DNA of 64,000 nucleotides. Source: Bog-532 sp963805255 (GTDB lineage: Bacteria; Actinomycetota; Actinomycetes; Streptosporangiales; Streptosporangiaceae). The translations under genes and the position numbers were made by a program. Position 1 is the first letter of the stretch, and the number at the start of each line of letters is the position of its first letter. The stretch lies in assembly GCA_963805255.1 (NCBI GenBank), contig CAWDTK010000013.1, positions 62,001 through 126,000 of the forward strand, in the 5' to 3' direction. Under the pieces are notes generated by a model. The model was not told where the DNA came from. It made no database searches and was given only the letters and a program-made list of their open reading frames with translations. Below are positions 8,308 to 16,595 of this stretch, piece after piece.

Positions 8308-8322
8308 GTCTCAACTTGAGAC
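8308..8322. promoter_or_regulatory. Perfect 15-bp palindrome GTCTCAA-C-TTGAGAC in the divergent promoter region
   Basis: The palindrome lies between the small minus-strand gene and the divergent activator gene (start 8447). It is followed by AGCATG. Its right half TTGAGACA matches the ATGAGACA at 7870-7877 and the ATGAGACA (minus strand) at 391-398. This is the obvious candidate operator for the GAF-Fis regulator encoded next to it. Confidence 0.55.
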
Positions 8323-8446
8323 AGCATGCTGAGCAATGGCGTTTAACGATTCGCTTAGTTTGGTATCAGCCACGAAACCCTGATGCGCCCTACGCAGGCT
8401 GAGCCTCCAGCCCGAGACATCCGTCCGTACGGTTCCGGGAGGCACC

Positions 8447-10267
8447 ATGGTGCACGCAGCAACGCCGCTGCAGGCCGTGAGCGGCAGCAACCGGCTGGCC
8501 AAGGCCCGGGAGCGATTCCTGGCCGCCGAGCCCGTCGGTCCGCGTGAGGTGCGGGAGCTCATCCTCGCTTCCTGGCGCCGGTCACGTGACTGGCGCGTCG
8601 CGGCGGACCGGATCGAACTGCGGTACACCCGCGATCCCGATCCGGAGACCGCCCTGGCCCGGCACGCCGATCCGGTGCTGCGGCAGCTGCACGAGCAACT
8701 CGACGGGCAGCCGATCAGCATCATCCTCACCGACGCCAGCGGCCTCGTGCTGTCCCGGATGACGGCCGATCATGATCTCGAACGCCACCTCGATGGCGTC
8801 AAGCTCGCGCCGGGCTTCAACTATTCGGAAGAGCTCGTCGGCACGAACGGGATCGGCACCGCGCTGGAAGCCAGGCCGGCGCACGTCTTCGGCCACGAGC
8901 ACTACGCGGAGAAACTGGAGGGCCTGGCCTGCGCTGGGGTGCCCATCCACCACCCCATCACCGGCAAGACGGTCGGCGTCATCGACCTGACGTGCTGGCG
9001 CAGGAACGCCGGCCCGCTGCTGGTGGCCCTGGTCAAGTCGACCGCCGATCAGGTCACCCGGGCCCTGCTGAACGGGAGCAGCGGACGGGAGTTCAGCCTG
9101 CTGGAGGAGTACGTGCGCGCCTGCCGGCGGACCGGCGGGATCGTGCTGGCGATCGGCAACGACGTGGTAATGATGAACGACTACGCCCGGCGGATCCTCG
9201 ATCCGGCCGATCAGGCAGCGCTCATCGGCCGGGCCGCGGAGGTGCTGGCCGGGCACCACGCCGGAGCCGTCACCGCGGAGCTGCCCACCGGCCTGAAGGC
9301 GCGGATGTACTGCCGTCCCATCGACAGCGGCACCCCGTTCAGCGACGGCATCGTGCACGTGAAGCTGCTGGAGGCCGCCGCCCGCCCGGCCGCGCCCCCC
9401 GGCAGGCCGGGCAACCGGGCCCCGATGTTCCTGCCCGGGCTCGTCGGGACGGGCGTGCTGTGGACGCGGGCGTGCCGCGAGGCAGAGATAGCCTACGACT
9501 CCGCCGAATGGCTGACCGTGGAAGGCGAGCCGGGCGTGGGCAAGATGGCTCTGGTCAAGGCCGTGCACCAGCGGCGCAATCCGGCGGGCCGCCTGCACGT
9601 CCTCGACGCGTCGGCGGTGACCGGCACGGGGTGGCTGGTGACGGCGCGCAGCGAACTGCTCGACGGCGAGGGAATACTGGTCATCCGGCACGTTGACCAG
9701 CTCAGCACGAAGCAGGTGCACGCGCTGTCCAGCGCCATGCAGGAGGCCCGGGCCGTCCAGCGGGAGAACACCCTGCGGGTGGCCGTCACGCTGAACCGCA
9801 GGAACGCGAACGCGGACCTGACCAAGCTGCTGCGCTTCTTCCCGGTCACCGTGGAGCTGCCCCCGCTGCGCCACCACATCGAGGACCTGCCGGAACTGGT
9901 GCCGTTCTTCCTGGCCAGGCTGAGCCAGCACGGCCGGGTGGTCTGCTCGCCCGAGGCGATGCAGCTCCTGCAGCGGTCGAGCTGGCCGGGCAACACCGGG
10001 CAGCTGTGGCAGGTACTGAAGCGCGTCGTCCAGCGCCGCCGGGCAGGCTCGATCCAGCCGGCCGACCTGCCGCCCGAATGCTGGACGGTGAGCCGCCGTC
10101 TGCTCAGCCCGCTGGAGTCGATGGAACGCGACGCGATCGTGCAGAGCCTGCTGGACTGCGAGGGCAACAAGGTCAAGGCCGCCGAATCTCTCGGCATGTC
10201 ACGCGCGACGATCTACCGCAAGATTCACGAATACGGGATCGTCACGCCGGGGCCGGCTCCGGCGTGA
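8447..10267 (+). CDS. GAF-domain Fis-type transcriptional activator (MimR/AcoR-like) of the monooxygenase operon
   Basis: This 606-residue regulator has an N-terminal effector region with a GAF domain (about residues 80-205; NYSEELVGTNGIGTALEARPAHVFGHEHY is typical, here spread over residues 125-152). A degenerate AAA+ domain follows at 330-530, then a C-terminal Fis-type helix-turn-helix (about 560-598; NKVKAAESLGMSRATIYRKI). The Walker A is GEPGVGK at 360-366. The Walker B position reads ILVIRHVDQL without the acidic pair, and the sigma-54-contacting GAFTGA loop is absent. This fits actinobacteria, which lack sigma-54. Divergent placement next to prmA matches MimR of Mycobacterium, so it is probably the effector-sensing activator of prmABCD. 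The ATG at 8447 follows GGGAGG. Confidence 0.88.
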   Translation: MVHAATPLQAVSGSNRLAKARERFLAAEPVGPREVRELILASWRRSRDWRVAADRIELRYTRDPDPETALARHADPVLRQLHEQLDGQPISIILTDASGLVLSRMTADHDLERHLDGVKLAPGFNYSEELVGTNGIGTALEARPAHVFGHEHYAEKLEGLACAGVPIHHPITGKTVGVIDLTCWRRNAGPLLVALVKSTADQVTRALLNGSSGREFSLLEEYVRACRRTGGIVLAIGNDVVMMNDYARRILDPADQAALIGRAAEVLAGHHAGAVTAELPTGLKARMYCRPIDSGTPFSDGIVHVKLLEAAARPAAPPGRPGNRAPMFLPGLVGTGVLWTRACREAEIAYDSAEWLTVEGEPGVGKMALVKAVHQRRNPAGRLHVLDASAVTGTGWLVTARSELLDGEGILVIRHVDQLSTKQVHALSSAMQEARAVQRENTLRVAVTLNRRNANADLTKLLRFFPVTVELPPLRHHIEDLPELVPFFLARLSQHGRVVCSPEAMQLLQRSSWPGNTGQLWQVLKRVVQRRRAGSIQPADLPPECWTVSRRLLSPLESMERDAIVQSLLDCEGNKVKAAESLGMSRATIYRKIHEYGIVTPGPAPA

Positions 10268-10328
10268 CCGTCGTGAGGCGGGTGAGGCCTGCGGCGGGCG
10301 CCGTTGCCCGCCTGGGCAGCGATGCGGA

Positions 10329-10526
10329 TCAGGCGGCGGGAACTTCGGCCTCTTCCGCCGCGTCGACGAGGGCATCCGGGAAGCTCTCTCCGGTACCGCA
10401 GAACACGCGGCGCCCTTCCGGACGGGTACGGCGCAGCAGCACCGTGAATCGGTCTCCTGTCTTCTCCGAGCAGATCACGAAGCCGTCGTCCAGCAAACGG
10501 GACGTCAGGTCAACCAGGTCACTCAT
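10329..10526 (-). CDS. Hypothetical 65-residue protein
   Basis: A short acidic protein starting MSDLVDLTSRLLDDGFVICSEKTGDRFTV, with no transmembrane segment or known domain that I recognise (the fragment quoted spans its first 29 residues in two halves). The ATG at 10526 is preceded at about ten bases by GGGGAG. It converges on the 3' end of the activator gene with a 60-base gap. The reading frame is plausible, but no independent evidence of function can be seen. Confidence 0.45.
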   Translation of the reverse strand: MSDLVDLTSRLLDDGFVICSEKTGDRFTVLLRRTRPEGRRVFCGTGESFPDALVDAAEEAEVPAA

Positions 10527-11056
10527 CCTCGACCACTCCCCACACGGCGTTACGGGCGGCCACATCCGGGCCCGCTCCCTGTCGGTCCGCCTCCTTGGCA
10601 GACGTGCGGCGCACCGAAAGTCATGACGCCCACGCTGTGTGTAATGTCGCTAACTGACGAGTCATCGTAACCAGCACCCACGCGCCCCTGCAGGCTTCTG
10701 GCTGCATAAGTCCCTATGATCTTCGCTACTGTCTCTATCGCCTTTCCGGGCCAGTGCCTCCTGACCTGCGCTCTTGTGCTTCATCGGGCGCATCTTTTCA
10801 GCCGCCACGCCGGCCCATTTGCCGCGCCTGATAAGTCCGGTACCCGCACTATGCGTCTAATGCCCTTCTTATGCGTGTCGCCACAAGTGTTCCGCTTAGC
10901 GTCAATGCTCCGCAGCTGACCCGCGGCTCCGGCAGCTGACCCGCAGCCCGGCAGAAGGCCGCATGCGGCCACGGAGCGCCCAGCGCAAAAGCCCGGGGCC
11001 TGACGGCACCGGGCATAGGCTTGCGGGAACCAAGAGGGAACGGGCACCCCCAACAA
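10527..11056. other. Intergenic region, 530 bases, no convincing gene
   Basis: The region between the small gene and the tmRNA terminator is less GC-rich than its surroundings between about 10620 and 10910. I see no tRNA, no repeat shared with the rest of the window and no frame with believable composition. Confidence 0.5.
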
Positions 11057-11078
11057 TGTTCAGGGTCTCCACTGAACA
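11057..11078 (-). terminator. Hairpin terminator after tmRNA
   Basis: TGTTCAG and CTGAACA form a perfect 7-bp stem five bases beyond the tmRNA 3' end on the minus strand. The following sequence ATTGTTG is only weakly U-rich. Confidence 0.6.
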
Positions 11079-11082
11079 CTCT

Positions 11083-11451
11083 TGGAGGTGGCGGGAATCG
11101 AACCCGCGTCCTTCAGTGCATCAACAGGGCTTCTCCGGGCGCAGCCTGCTGTGTTTTTCTCAGCCCCGGCATTCACGCAGGCAAGATGCCGACGGGCTCA
11201 GTCACTGTTCGATGTCCCGCGCTAGTCCCGTGACCGGGCTAGACGGTAATCCTTCTAGCTGATGCCAGGCACCGGGTCGAAGGCATCCCCGGGCTGACAA
11301 GCGTCTAACTCGCCTCAGGCGGCGAGGGCGACGCTAGTGCGCGTTGAATTGGCACTTATTGTTTTGCGGTCATGTGATTAGCGAGGTCACAACCGCAACC
11401 CTCGGCCCGCTTCCCCTGAATCAACCACCGAAGTCGAAACCGTTCACCCCC
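11083..11451 (-). ncRNA. ssrA: Transfer-messenger RNA (tmRNA)
   Basis: The one-piece tmRNA (about 369 nt) rescues stalled ribosomes together with SmpB, whose gene lies 2.7 kb upstream on the same strand. The 5' end GGGGGTG pairs with the 3' acceptor CACCTCC (one G-U). GAACGGTTTCGAC follows the 5' strand, and the T arm GGTTCGATTCCC lies at the 3' end; CCA is not encoded after the discriminator A. The tag frame begins at GCC after ATAAGT and reads ANSTRTSVALAA before TGA. It has the same length and the same -ALAA end as the mycobacterial tag ADSHQRDYALAA. A GATAAC element seven bases before the 5' end is a possible -10 box. Confidence 0.95.
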
Positions 11452-11685
11452 TCTTGAGTTATCAACCGGGCATCGCACGCGATGACCTGCTTCGCCCGAC
11501 CGTACACCGGACAACGCCAAGGCGCCAATGAAGATTCCCGGCGGGACGAGCCGGCGGCCCGGCGGCCCGGTGTCGCCGGCCGCGGCGCGGCGGCAGGTCG
11601 CGACGAGCCAGCGGCCGGCCGCGGCGGCACGGGATCGAGCCGGGCGGCGCGGGAACGTCACCTGGGGCGGGATGGAAAAGGGAAT

Positions 11686-11729
11686 GACCCCCGCGGGCGC
11701 TGGCGGTAATCGACGCGCCCGCGGGGGTC
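11686..11729 (-). terminator. Very strong rho-independent-type terminator
   Basis: GACCCCCGCGGGCGC and GCGCCCGCGGGGGTC form a perfect 15-bp GC stem with a 14-base loop. On the minus strand the stem is followed by ATTCCCTTTTCC, a T-rich run; the plus-strand side is not T-rich. It closes the candidate RNA gene immediately upstream and insulates ssrA. Confidence 0.75.
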
Positions 11730-11881
11730 GACCGGCAGGGTCGGAGCCGGTCCGGATGCCCGGGTCTCCCCCGAGATGAGAACCCGGTCTTACCACGACG
11801 ACTGAGGCCGCAACCCCCTTAGCGAAACCCAGTCACCAGGTAAGACGTCGGAGAGTAGTTAGGAGGTTGCTTCCGACTACA
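11730..11881 (-). ncRNA. Candidate structured RNA of unknown family
   Basis: Between a possible promoter (-10 TATAAA at 11893-11888, minus strand) and the terminator at 11686-11729 lie three further complementary pairs. GTCGGA/TCCGAC lies at 11847-11852 and 11872-11877. GTCTTACC/GGTAAGAC lies at 11787-11794 and 11839-11846, with an inner GACTG/CAGTC pair. CCGGGTCTC pairs with GAGaACCCGG at 11760-11768 and 11778-11787. No protein-coding frame fits. It could be a stand-alone small RNA or a riboswitch/attenuator that lost its gene. I do not recognise it as SRP RNA, RNase P RNA, 6C or a known riboswitch. Confidence 0.5.
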
Positions 11882-11887
11882 GAGAGT

Positions 11888-11907
11888 TTTATAACGGATA
11901 GGTAACG
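11888..11907. promoter_or_regulatory. ATAACG-N5-GTAACG direct repeat overlapping a TATAAA box
   Basis: Plus-strand ATAACG at 11891 and GTAACG at 11902 are spaced 11 bp apart. This is the layout of MtrA response-regulator sites in actinobacteria, which are often found at cell-wall gene promoters. The minus-strand TATAAA overlaps it and could drive the structured RNA. Confidence 0.35.
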
Positions 11908-11929
11908 GAAGCGGCGGGCAGGGCGGGAC

Positions 11930-12116
11930 GGCGGGCCAGCCGGGGGGCGGGCCAGCCGGGGAGCGGGCCAGCCGGGGGCGGGCCAGCCGGGGAGCGCGGC
12001 AGCCCGGGGGCGGGCCAGCCGGGGAGTCAGGCGGCGGGAGCGCGGCAGCCCGGGGGCGGGCCAGCCGGGGGGTCAGGCGGCGGGAGCGCGGCGGCCCGGG
12101 GGCGGGTCAGCCGGGG
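11930..12116. repeat. Degenerate tandem repeat after the PBP-like gene
   Basis: Units of GGGCGGGCCAGCCGGGGA and a longer 46-base unit (AGTCAGGCGGCGGGAGCGCGG followed by CAGCCCGGGGGCGGGCCAGCCGGGG, two copies in 12024-12116) fill this stretch. The last copy contains the stop codon of the PBP-like gene. The array appears to have grown by duplication of that gene's 3' end. Confidence 0.6.
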
Positions 12117-14158
12117 AGGTGCTGGGCGTTGAGGAACTGGGCGGCCAGGACGGACGCGGAGATCTGCGGCGAATGGCCGGACGCCAGGATCGTGAACGCC
12201 ACGTCTCCGCGGTAGCCGACGAACCAGCTCTGCCATTGGGCGCTACGGCCGCTTCCGGTCGGTACCAGCGCGGTCTGGCCGTAGACGGGCGTGCCCGGTA
12301 CGTTAGCGCTCCTGGCCGAGCCGGACTTGACGGCCTCGCGCATCAGCGCGCGCAGCGAAGTGAGAGCGCCCGGGGTCAACGGCGCCGTGACGGACGCGGC
12401 TCCGTCGGCCGGGTTCGTGACGAGCACCGGTGAACGCCAGACCCCGCAGTCGACCTCGGCGGCGATCAGGGCCATGCCCAGCGGGCTGACCTGGACGCCC
12501 TGGCCGATGGTCTCACCGGCCAGCTGGCCGTCGCTGGTCGCAGCAGGCACCGAGCCGGAGAAGGCCGGCAACGGCAGCTGCCACTTCGACCCGATGCCGA
12601 AGCCGGTCACCGCGCTCTTCAGGGCACTGCTGGTCAGCCGCCTGGACAGGCCCGCGAACGCGGTGCCGCAGCCCTGCGCGAAGTCGGTGCTGAACGGCGT
12701 GCCGGCGCCGGGACTGGACGCGAGCTGCTGAGCACTGAACAGCTGGCCGCCGACGTTGGCCACGCTGGTGCACGGGATCTCGGTGCTGGTGGAAAAGCCC
12801 GTGCCCAGCAGCGCGGCGGTCGAAACGATCGTGAACGCGTTCCCGGGCGTCACGTGCGCGTTGAGCGCACCGCCGGCCGGGAGCTGCCCACCAGGCGCGC
12901 CCCGGCCCACGACAGCCAGGATCTTCCCGGTCGAGGCCTGCACGGCCACGATCTCCGCGGCGGCGTTGGGCGCGGCGGCCAGCGTGTTGAGCGCCGCCGC
13001 CTGGACTTGCGAGTTGATCGTGGTCTGCACGGCCTGCCCGGCCTTCCCCGGCCACTGCTGCAGCACCGCGACCTGCGCCCCGCGGCCGTTCTCGGCCACC
13101 ACCTCGGTGGTCGGCGAGCCCGCGAGCATCCGCTGGTACGCGGCCTCCAGGCCGGTCAGGCCGACCGTCGTGCCGGGCTGGTAGGAGGCGCCCTCGTCGC
13201 GCAGCAGGCCGGAGTTCTCCGAGCCGACCGTCCCGACGACCTCACTGGCTTCGGAGGAGAACAGCCGCTGGCTGACCCGGTGCACCTGCAGGCCGGGAAC
13301 CCGGGCCAGCTCGGGCGACAGCGCGGCGTAGGAGTCCGGGTCGAGCGAGAGCAGGGTGAGGAACTGCCCAGGTGAGGCGGCCTGGATCTGACCGAGCACC
13401 TGGGTGGAGTTGAGCTGGGTCACCCCGGCGAAGTCCTCGGCCGTTTCGCGGGGATCGGCCAGGGTCTTGGGCCAGACCCCGACCTGGTACACCGGCGACG
13501 GTACCTCCAGCGAGGTTCCCGAGGTGTCCAGGACCGGCGCCCGGGCCGGCACCTGGGTGATCACGGCCAGCCGTTCCCCCGGGCCCAGCTGAGGGTTGAT
13601 CAGGCTCGGGGCCCACTCGACCTTCCAGCCGGAACGGAGCCGGCGCAGCGCGAACTGGCCGGAGTATGTCCACTGGTGGCCCCCTTCACCCAGGTTCACG
13701 GAGGCGGAAAAGCGCGCCTCGGCGGTGCCGCCGTTCTGGTCGACCCGGCCCATGGACAGGAACATGGCCGTCGCGTCCAGTTGGGTGAAGGCGTCGGCGA
13801 GGGCGCCAGAGACGACGGGCGCGCGGCCGGTGGTGTAGGAGGCGGCCGAGCGGTAATCGTGCCGCTGCCAGGCCAGCAGGAACGCCTGGACAGTTCCCTC
13901 CGCGGACGGCTCCTGCGCGAAGCCGTCCGCGAAACCCGCGACCACGATCCCGGCCGTCACGAGGATCGCGATCAGCCGGATCCGCTGGGCGCGCATCGAC
14001 AGGCGCCGGGCCTGCCGCTGCCCGCGCACCGACGCCGGCCGGGGCGGAAGGGGGGGCCGCTGACCCGGCGGGGCGGCCCGCCGGCCGGGGCGTGAAACCA
14101 CCCGTGCCGGCCGGCCACGGCCAGCGTGACTGCCCCGGTCACGGGTGTGGAAGGACAC
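12107..14158 (-). CDS. Penicillin-binding protein homologue with degenerate transpeptidase site
   Basis: The 683-residue protein has a cytoplasmic Arg-rich tail, one membrane anchor (about 60-76), an NTF2-like MecA_N domain (about 84-190), a dimerisation domain and a transpeptidase domain (about 390-680). This is the layout of class B PBP2a/PbpA-like enzymes. All three catalytic motifs are changed. SxxK reads NAFT (residues 440-443 in TPGNAFTIVST), SxN reads GCG (496-498) and KTG reads QTA (628-630). Without the nucleophilic Ser and Lys it should not acylate; a scaffold or sensor role is likely. The GTG at 14158 follows AGGAGG and lies 14 bases after smpB, so the two are probably cotranscribed. 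Confidence 0.85.
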   Translation of the reverse strand: MSFHTRDRGSHAGRGRPARVVSRPGRRAAPPGQRPPLPPRPASVRGQRQARRLSMRAQRIRLIAILVTAGIVVAGFADGFAQEPSAEGTVQAFLLAWQRHDYRSAASYTTGRAPVVSGALADAFTQLDATAMFLSMGRVDQNGGTAEARFSASVNLGEGGHQWTYSGQFALRRLRSGWKVEWAPSLINPQLGPGERLAVITQVPARAPVLDTSGTSLEVPSPVYQVGVWPKTLADPRETAEDFAGVTQLNSTQVLGQIQAASPGQFLTLLSLDPDSYAALSPELARVPGLQVHRVSQRLFSSEASEVVGTVGSENSGLLRDEGASYQPGTTVGLTGLEAAYQRMLAGSPTTEVVAENGRGAQVAVLQQWPGKAGQAVQTTINSQVQAAALNTLAAAPNAAAEIVAVQASTGKILAVVGRGAPGGQLPAGGALNAHVTPGNAFTIVSTAALLGTGFSTSTEIPCTSVANVGGQLFSAQQLASSPGAGTPFSTDFAQGCGTAFAGLSRRLTSSALKSAVTGFGIGSKWQLPLPAFSGSVPAATSDGQLAGETIGQGVQVSPLGMALIAAEVDCGVWRSPVLVTNPADGAASVTAPLTPGALTSLRALMREAVKSGSARSANVPGTPVYGQTALVPTGSGRSAQWQSWFVGYRGDVAFTILASGHSPQISASVLAAQFLNAQHLPG

Positions 14159-14172
14159 TGTCCTCCTCCCCG

Positions 14173-14637
14173 TTACCGTCGCCGCCGGAGAGCACGGTCC
14201 ATCTCCCTGGCCGCATCCCGGCTCGCCAGGTCATGACGCTTATCGTAGGTCCGCTTGCCGCGTCCCAGGCCCAGCTCGACCTTGGCCTTCCCGTCTTTGA
14301 AGTACAGCGACAGCGGAACCAGCGTCAAGCCCTGCTCTGCGGTCCGGGAGGACAGCTTCTCGATCTCCTTACGGTGCAGGAGGAGCTTCCTGGTCCGCCG
14401 TGGCTCATGGTTGGTCCAGGTGCCCTGGGTGTACTCGGGAATGTGCACGTTGTGCAGCCACACTTCTCCATCGGAGATCTGGGCGAAACCGTCCGTGAGC
14501 GACGCGCGCCCGGCCCGGAGTGATTTCACCTCGGTCCCCGTGAGCACCAGCCCGGCCTCGTATGTGTCCTCGATCCGGTAGTCGTACCGGGCGCGGCGGT
14601 TGCGGGCGATCGCCTTCCGCCCTTGCTCCCGAGCCAC
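14173..14637 (-). CDS. smpB: SsrA-binding protein SmpB
   Basis: This 154-residue RNA-binding protein brings tmRNA to stalled ribosomes. The family pattern is clear: ARNRRARYDYRIEDTYEAGL at the N-terminus, LTGTEVKSLRAGRASL, the central HIPEYTQGTW and a basic tail KRTYDKRHDLASRDAAREM. Length is typical. The GTG start at 14637 has AGGAGGGA upstream. The gene follows ftsE-ftsX on the same strand with a 22-base gap, the usual actinobacterial order, and its partner RNA ssrA is encoded just downstream. Confidence 0.97.
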   Translation of the reverse strand: MAREQGRKAIARNRRARYDYRIEDTYEAGLVLTGTEVKSLRAGRASLTDGFAQISDGEVWLHNVHIPEYTQGTWTNHEPRRTRKLLLHRKEIEKLSSRTAEQGLTLVPLSLYFKDGKAKVELGLGRGKRTYDKRHDLASRDAAREMDRALRRRR

Positions 14638-14659
14638 GTCCCTCCTGTCTGCTCACATA

Positions 14660-15571
14660 TCACACACGCAGGTAACGGCGAAGCGTGAGGAACGACGTCG
14701 CGCCGCACAACAGCACGCCCACGCACATCGCGAGGATCACGACCTCCACGAGGTCACCCGCACTGAGAATCACGTTGAAAGTGAAGTACTGCTGTAGCGT
14801 ATCCAGCCAAAGCGACTTCACGGCAATCAGCAGGCCGACGGAGACCGCCCAGCCGATCAGGCCGGCGATGATTCCCTCCAGCAGGAACGGCAGCTGGATG
14901 TAGAAGTTCGACGCCCCGACCAGCCGCATGATGCCGGTTTCCCGGCGGCGGCTGAACGCCGACAGCCGGATCGTGTTGGCCACCAACAGGGTCGCGGCGA
15001 CCAGCAGGATCACCGCGACGATGACCACGGCGTTCCGCGCGCCGCCGAGCAGCTTGTAGAACTTGGCCAGGACCGACCGGTCGTCGATCACCGAGTCCAC
15101 CCCGCTCTTGCCGGTCACCGCCGACGCGACGGTGACGTAATCGGCCTGCGGGTTTTTCAGCTTCACCTGGAAGGAGTCCGGTATGTCGCCCTGCTGAACG
15201 GTGGAGACGAACGACGGGTTGTTGGAGAACTCCTGCTTGAACTGCAGGTAGGCCTGTTGCTGCGACTGGTAGGTGACGTTGGCGACCTGCGGCATCGACG
15301 TGAGCTGCTGCTGGATCTGCTGCCGCTGGGCGTCGGTGGCCGGGCCGTTCTGCTTGCACTGGAGGCTGACGCTCTCCGCCGTGCACAGGTAGATGGAGAC
15401 CTCGACCTTGCCCTGCCAGTAGCTGCGTGTCGCATCGACCTGCTTGACGAACAGCAGGCCCGTCCCCAGCAGGGACAGGCTGATCGCCACCACCACGATG
15501 AGCGCGACCGTCATGGTGAGATTCCGGCGCAGGCCGATCCAGATCTCCTGGAGAACGAACTGGGCACGCAT
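14660..15571 (-). CDS. ftsX: Cell division protein FtsX (permease-like)
   Basis: The 303-residue membrane partner of FtsE has an N-terminal helix (about 21-43), a roughly 120-residue extracellular domain (SYWQGKVEVSIYLC...) and three C-terminal helices (about 178-200, 228-252, 272-295), four in all. The block FSRRRETGIMRLVGASNFYIQ is characteristic of the FtsX/MacB fold. In actinobacteria FtsEX does not transport; it transmits ATP-driven conformational change to a peptidoglycan hydrolase (RipC type in mycobacteria). It lies 87 bases downstream of ftsE and 22 bases upstream of smpB. Confidence 0.96.
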   Translation of the reverse strand: MRAQFVLQEIWIGLRRNLTMTVALIVVVAISLSLLGTGLLFVKQVDATRSYWQGKVEVSIYLCTAESVSLQCKQNGPATDAQRQQIQQQLTSMPQVANVTYQSQQQAYLQFKQEFSNNPSFVSTVQQGDIPDSFQVKLKNPQADYVTVASAVTGKSGVDSVIDDRSVLAKFYKLLGGARNAVVIVAVILLVAATLLVANTIRLSAFSRRRETGIMRLVGASNFYIQLPFLLEGIIAGLIGWAVSVGLLIAVKSLWLDTLQQYFTFNVILSAGDLVEVVILAMCVGVLLCGATSFLTLRRYLRV

Positions 15572-15658
15572 GCTGACTGATCCCTCGCAGTACTCGGTCG
15601 TGTGGCGGTGGCCCGGCGGGGTGGGGTGCTGGCGGCCTGGCGGACAGGCTACGGCACG

Positions 15659-16348
15659 TCAGTACGCCTGGCCGTACACACCGCGAGACTGGTCCCGGAC
15701 GACCTTGCCGTATTCGAGTTCGATGACGCGTTTGCGCATGGAGTCGACGATGGCGGCGTCATGGGTCGCCATGACGACGGTGGTGCCGGTGCGGTTGATC
15801 CGGTCCAGGACCTTCATGATGCCGATCGACGTCGCGGGGTCGATGTTCCCGGTCGGCTCGTCCGCTAGCAGGATCATGGGCCGGTTCACGAAGGCCCGGG
15901 CCATGGCCACCCGCTGCTGCTCACCGCCGGACAGCTCGTCCGGCATCCGGTCATGCTTGCCCTCGAGGCCGACCAGATCGATCACCTCGGGCACCACCTT
16001 GCGGATGAAACGGCGCGGCTTGCCGATGACCTCGAGCGCGAAAGCCACGTTCTGGTAAACGTTCTTGTTCGGCAGCAGCCGGAAGTCCTGGAACACGCAG
16101 CCGATCCGCCGCCGGAGCATCGGGATCCGCCAGTTTGACAGGCGGGCCAGGTCCCGGCCGGAGACCTGGATCTGGCCGTCCGTCGGCCGTTCCTCCTTCA
16201 GCACCAGCCGGAGAAACGTGGACTTGCCGGACCCGGACGGCCCGACCAGGAAGACGAACTCGCCCTTCTCCACCGAGATGCTGACGTTCTCCAGAGCGGG
16301 ACGGCTCTGGCTCGGGTAGACCTTGGTGACGTTATCGAAATTGATCAC
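15659..16348 (-). CDS. ftsE: Cell division ATP-binding protein FtsE
   Basis: This 229-residue ABC ATPase pairs with FtsX at the division site. It contains Walker A GPSGSGKS (about 36-43), the Q-loop in FQDFRLLP, signature LSGGEQQRVAMARA (about 139-152), Walker B ILLADEPTGNIDP and the switch His in MATHDAAIV. The sequence opens MINFDNVTKVYPSQSRPAL as in other FtsE proteins. The ATG at 16348 is the first gene of the ftsE-ftsX-smpB-PBP run; the promoter should lie in 16349-16595, shared with the divergent small gene. Confidence 0.97.
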   Translation of the reverse strand: MINFDNVTKVYPSQSRPALENVSISVEKGEFVFLVGPSGSGKSTFLRLVLKEERPTDGQIQVSGRDLARLSNWRIPMLRRRIGCVFQDFRLLPNKNVYQNVAFALEVIGKPRRFIRKVVPEVIDLVGLEGKHDRMPDELSGGEQQRVAMARAFVNRPMILLADEPTGNIDPATSIGIMKVLDRINRTGTTVVMATHDAAIVDSMRKRVIELEYGKVVRDQSRGVYGQAY

Positions 16349-16595
16349 AGGACCATCACAACGATGTCGGAAACGGACGAGGGACGGAGCGCCTTTTCAC
16401 CGTTCCAGCTGGCGCCTACCGGGCTCGCAGGGCTTACTTAAACGGCACGTAGCCTGGCGGTCCGCCGGAGACGCGGCGATTCCAGGCGCCCAGCGGGTAG
16501 CCTGGATTAGTCAATGGAACAGTGTAGGGGGAAACTAGCGAACACAGCCCTATAACGCTCCAAGTGCAGGGCACGACCGTCCGGAAGGACTCCCA

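Noticed and set aside
8447..10267. Sigma-54-dependent activator
   Set aside because: The GAFTGA loop is missing and the Walker B acidic pair is changed, so it should not remodel sigma-54.
11083..11130. A tRNA gene, from the GGTTCGATTCCC arm
   Set aside because: The arm is the 3' end of tmRNA; the 5' half lies 300 bases away and pairs with it.
11356..11796. A 146-residue minus-strand frame
   Set aside because: It overlaps the 5' part of tmRNA and the 15-bp terminator; composition is Arg/Pro-rich as in random GC-rich frames.
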